Source: Pseudomonadota bacterium (GTDB lineage Bacteria > Myxococcota > Myxococcia > Myxococcales > Myxococcaceae). From it: 7,577 bases of DNA. The stretch lies in NCBI GenBank assembly GCA_023424585.1, contig JAFADT010000927.1, forward strand, positions 1 through 7,577. The letters run 5' to 3'. Below are positions 6,051 through 7,577 of this stretch, in pieces (within the stretch, counting starts at the first letter, position 1; every line of letters starts with the position of its first letter). The notes below the pieces were generated by a model. It was not told the DNA's origin, searched no databases, and saw nothing but the letters and a program-made list of their open reading frames with translations. The translations under genes and the position numbers were made by a program.

Positions 6051-6074
6051 ATTACGGGAATCCCGTGATTTTTT
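6051..6074 (+). terminator. Hairpin with T6 tract (candidate intrinsic terminator or attenuator)
   Basis: ATTACGGG (6051-6058) pairs with CCCGTGAT (6062-6069), including one T-G wobble, around a 3-base AAT loop. Six T residues follow (6069-6074, the first shared with the stem). This is the only stem plus T-run I find in the window, in DNA where T runs are rare. It lies 208 bases upstream of the subtilase on the same strand. It could end a short leader transcript or attenuate expression. Alternatively, the AT-rich patch is part of a promoter (TATTAC at 6050-6055). Confidence 0.45.
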
Positions 6075-6103
6075 GTCAGGGGGGCGCGGTCAAATCCCCT
6101 GAC
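6075..6103 (+). repeat. Inverted repeat 3 of the subtilase leader
   Basis: A perfect 8-bp inverted repeat, GTCAGGGG at 6075-6082 and CCCCTGAC at 6096-6103 around 13 bases. The left arm starts directly after the T6 run. The arm word recurs at 6195-6201 (as GTCAGGG) and as CCCCTGAC at 4252-4259 upstream of the hydrolase, so it may be an operator half-site. Confidence 0.55.
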
Positions 6104-6107
6104 GCAA

Positions 6108-6121
6108 CCCCCGGCCGGGGG
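6108..6121 (+). repeat. 14-bp perfect palindrome in the subtilase leader
   Basis: CCCCCGGCCGGGGG is self-complementary over its full length, giving a 5-bp all-GC stem with a GGCC loop if folded. It lies 4 bases after inverted repeat 3 and just before the purine-rich GGGGAGGG tract. Confidence 0.5.
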
Positions 6122-6145
6122 AGAGGGGAGGGCAGACGATGAGAC

Positions 6146-6169
6146 GGCTCCGGGCGACGCCCGTGAGCC
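6146..6169 (+). repeat. 10-bp hairpin with one bulge in the subtilase leader
   Basis: GGCTC (6146-6150) and CGGGC (6151-6155) pair with GCCCG (6159-6163) and GAGCC (6165-6169), leaving a GAC loop and one bulged T at 6164. Ten pairs with a triloop make this one of the most stable stems in the leader. Confidence 0.55.
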
Positions 6170-6192
6170 CGACCCACCGGATCCGAAGGGGC

Positions 6193-6220
6193 TTGTCAGG
6201 GTCCCCAGGTGGGCGCGGTC
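6193..6220 (+). repeat. Second, interrupted copy of a leader direct repeat
   Basis: TTGTCAGGG (6193-6201), nine other bases, then GGGCGCGGTC (6211-6220). The same two blocks occur adjacent to each other at 6073-6091, so the 19-base unit is repeated with a 9-base insertion 120 bases downstream. Confidence 0.5.
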
Positions 6221-6223
6221 GTA

Positions 6224-6254
6224 GCGCGGGTGCTCCCCCTTCGGGGCCCGGCGC
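6224..6254 (+). repeat. Hairpin just upstream of the subtilase ribosome-binding site
   Basis: GCGCGGG (6224-6230) pairs with CCCG and CGC (6247-6250 and 6252-6254, one bulged G), and CCCC (6236-6239) pairs with GGGG (6243-6246) around a TTC loop. Five bases, TGCTC, are left as a bulge. It ends 14 bases before the AAGGAG ribosome-binding site, so it could affect translation. Confidence 0.45.
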
Positions 6255-6281
6255 GGATTGAGCGGTTCAAGGAGCACACCC

Positions 6282-7577
6282 ATGAAGTCTTTCCTGTTGG
6301 TCCCCAAGGAGTCCATCGAGACGCAGGCCCGGCCCGGAGTGCGTGGCACGGCGCAGGGCGAGCGCGTCCTCAGCCGCAGCACCGCGCTGCGCTTCAGCGC
6401 GGCCCAGAAGGCGCCGGAGGCCCTCACCGCCCTCGGCCTGCGGTCCGCCACGCTGCCGGGCATGAAGCCCGCCGTCAGCGGCCAGGAGCCGCGTGCCCGC
6501 AGGAGCGCCCGGGGCAAGAAGGCCGCGAGGCAGGCGGACGCCACCCCGCTGCCCGGCGCGCCCGTGTCCGAACCCACCGGCGCGGAGGCCGGCAGCTACC
6601 GGTTCATGCCGCTCATCGGCGCCACCATGGCGCACTTCTACTCCCCGGACGCGGAGACCGCGGCCCGCGGCGAGCTGGCGGACGAGTTCGAGTTCATCCC
6701 GGACGTGGTGCCCCTGTCCTTCCCCGGTCCGGTGTCCGCCGGACAGACGGGGCCGCGCAACCGCGGCATGAGCTCGCTCGCGCAGCGCGAGTGGCCCGAC
6801 GAGTCCGGCGTCCCCCTGGCGCACGCCCAGGGCATCCGGGGCGCCGGGGTGATGCTGGGCATCCTGGACACCGGCGTGGACGCGGACCACCCGGAGCACG
6901 CGAGCAAGACCATCCAGTTCCGCTACGTCTCGCTCTTCCCCAACTCGCCGCACAACCCGGCGCGGGACGTGCGCGGCTTCGACCCGGACGGCCACGGCAC
7001 CCACGTGTGCGGCATCGCCGCGGGCGTGCACCACGGCGTCGCGCCGGAGGTGGACCTCTACGCCGCGTCCGTCATCGAGTCGGAGACCATCCGCACCAGC
7101 CTGGGCCGCGTGGCCGCCGGCATGGAGTGGCTGCTGCACCAGTTCAGCCGTCCGGAGAACGCGTCGCGCCCCGCCGTCGTCAACCTGTCGCTGGGCTTCC
7201 CGCTCCAGCCGCCCCCGGGCATCTCCGAGGCGGACTACCTGCTCAACCAGCGCGCGCTGCAAGCCATGCTGCGTCGGCTGTTGGACAGCAACATCCTGCC
7301 CATTGTCGCGGCGGGCAACAGTGGACCCAATACGGTTGGTTACCCAGCGGCCTTTCCTGAGGCACTGGCTGTGGGGGCAGTCGACTTCGAGCGCAACGTG
7401 GCCACCTTCTCCGCCAGCGGCGCCGTGGGGCGTCGCGTCGTACCCGACGTCATGGGCTACGGGGTGAATGTGTATTCGTCTACTGAACGTCGCTGCAACA
7501 ATCAGGCGTTCTACGAACGAATGAGTGGCACGAGCATGGCGGCGCCGTATGTCGCAGGCATTGCCGCGTTGTATCGT
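6282..7577 (+). CDS. S8 family subtilisin-like serine protease (3' end cut by window)
   Basis: A protease of the subtilase family, 432 residues visible and still open at the window end. The catalytic parts are all present: Asp196 in GILDTGVDADHPEH, His238 in DGHGTHVCGIAAG, oxyanion Asn346 in VAAGNSGPNT, and nucleophile Ser418 in MSGTSMAAPYVAGIAALYR. Residues 1 to about 165 precede the catalytic domain. They include a basic stretch (RARRSARGKKAAR, 76-88) and then a region (PLIGATMAHFYSPDAE) that may be an I9-like propeptide or other prodomain. No N-terminal signal peptide is visible (MKSFLLVPKESIETQARPG), which is unusual for a protease family that is mostly secreted. ATG 6282 has AAGGAG 7 bases upstream, a strong match. 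Codon use becomes much less GC-biased at 7317-7382 and again from 7467. The gene is divergent from the Lgt-like gene and preceded by a highly structured leader. Substrate unknown; any C-terminal domains lie outside the window. Confidence 0.93.
   Translation, partial: MKSFLLVPKESIETQARPGVRGTAQGERVLSRSTALRFSAAQKAPEALTALGLRSATLPGMKPAVSGQEPRARRSARGKKAARQADATPLPGAPVSEPTGAEAGSYRFMPLIGATMAHFYSPDAETAARGELADEFEFIPDVVPLSFPGPVSAGQTGPRNRGMSSLAQREWPDESGVPLAHAQGIRGAGVMLGILDTGVDADHPEHASKTIQFRYVSLFPNSPHNPARDVRGFDPDGHGTHVCGIAAGVHHGVAPEVDLYAASVIESETIRTSLGRVAAGMEWLLHQFSRPENASRPAVVNLSLGFPLQPPPGISEADYLLNQRALQAMLRRLLDSNILPIVAAGNSGPNTVGYPAAFPEALAVGAVDFERNVATFSASGAVGRRVVPDVMGYGVNVYSSTERRCNNQAFYERMSGTSMAAPYVAGIAALYR

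Larger units (their letters stand above)
5749..6281. other. 533-base divergent intergenic region: lgt-like leader and structured subtilase leader
   Basis: No convincing conserved gene is present. The left part (about 5827-5930) is strongly pyrimidine-rich on the plus strand, with C runs at 5894-5922. A small perfect repeat CCCTC-AG-GAGGG lies at 5972-5983. The right part (6029-6254) holds six inverted repeats in a row, a T6 run at 6069-6074 and a partial direct repeat. It ends with the subtilase Shine-Dalgarno AAGGAG at 6269-6274. Two small ORFs with good Shine-Dalgarno sequences (5990-6142 and 6139-6261) overlap through ATGA, but their codon use is unlike the real genes. Promoters for both flanking genes must lie here. 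The best sigma-70-like candidate is weak: GAGACA (6028-6033), 16 bases, TATTAC (6050-6055), plus strand. Confidence 0.6.

Noticed and set aside
5975..6577. 200-codon open frame on the minus strand across the subtilase leader and gene start
   Set aside because: Its right half is antisense to the well-supported subtilase, it has no recognisable domain, and it runs through the inverted repeats.
6209..7360. 383-codon open frame on the plus strand overlapping the subtilase
   Set aside because: It is a frame-shifted reading of the subtilase with Arg/Ala/Pro/His-rich nonsense. The catalytic motifs are all in the frame starting at 6282.

Overview
The window is very GC-rich, with genes that almost always use G or C at the third codon position. 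Short runs of genes alternate in direction. Together with the gene content (a GAF-histidine kinase, a Gre-like factor of a non-canonical type, a lipoprotein hydrolase, a divergent Lgt-family protein and a subtilase), this suggests a myxobacterium (Myxococcota; Myxococcus/Corallococcus type). That assignment is an inference from composition and family resemblance, not from a database match.

Layout from left to right. Bases 1-1389 (+) hold the C-terminal part, or all, of a GAF-domain sensor histidine kinase, open at the window edge. It runs convergently into a GreA/GreB-type transcription factor (1412-1927, -). A 77-base divergent gap separates that gene from a single-domain rhodanese (2005-2295, +) and a DMT/EamA-family ten-helix transporter (2360-3247, +). 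After a 13-base convergent junction comes a leftward block: a lipoprotein alpha/beta hydrolase (3261-4181), a class I SAM methyltransferase (4341-4913) and a divergent prolipoprotein diacylglyceryl transferase (Lgt) family membrane protein (4945-5748). The Lgt-like and methyltransferase genes are 31 bases apart and very probably co-transcribed. The hydrolase is 159 bases further downstream and probably has its own promoter. A 533-base gap (5749-6281) then separates the Lgt-like gene from a divergently transcribed S8 subtilisin-like protease (6282 onward, +). The protease is cut by the window end just past its catalytic serine.

Most genes here look like ordinary accessory or housekeeping genes. 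The stretches worth attention are: (a) the subtilase leader, where six inverted repeats lie within about 225 bases, one followed by a T6 run, with a partial direct repeat, a recurring GTCAGGG(G) word and two small ORFs joined by an ATGA overlap; (b) the Lgt-like protein, which keeps the fold and several arginines but has lost residues matching the conserved His and Asn of canonical Lgt; (c) the subtilase itself, which has full catalytic motifs but no visible signal peptide and patches of AT-ending codons near two catalytic motifs; and (d) two non-ATG starts (TTG for the Lgt-like gene, GTG for the methyltransferase) that Shine-Dalgarno spacing supports. I see no tRNA, rRNA, insertion sequence or CRISPR array.
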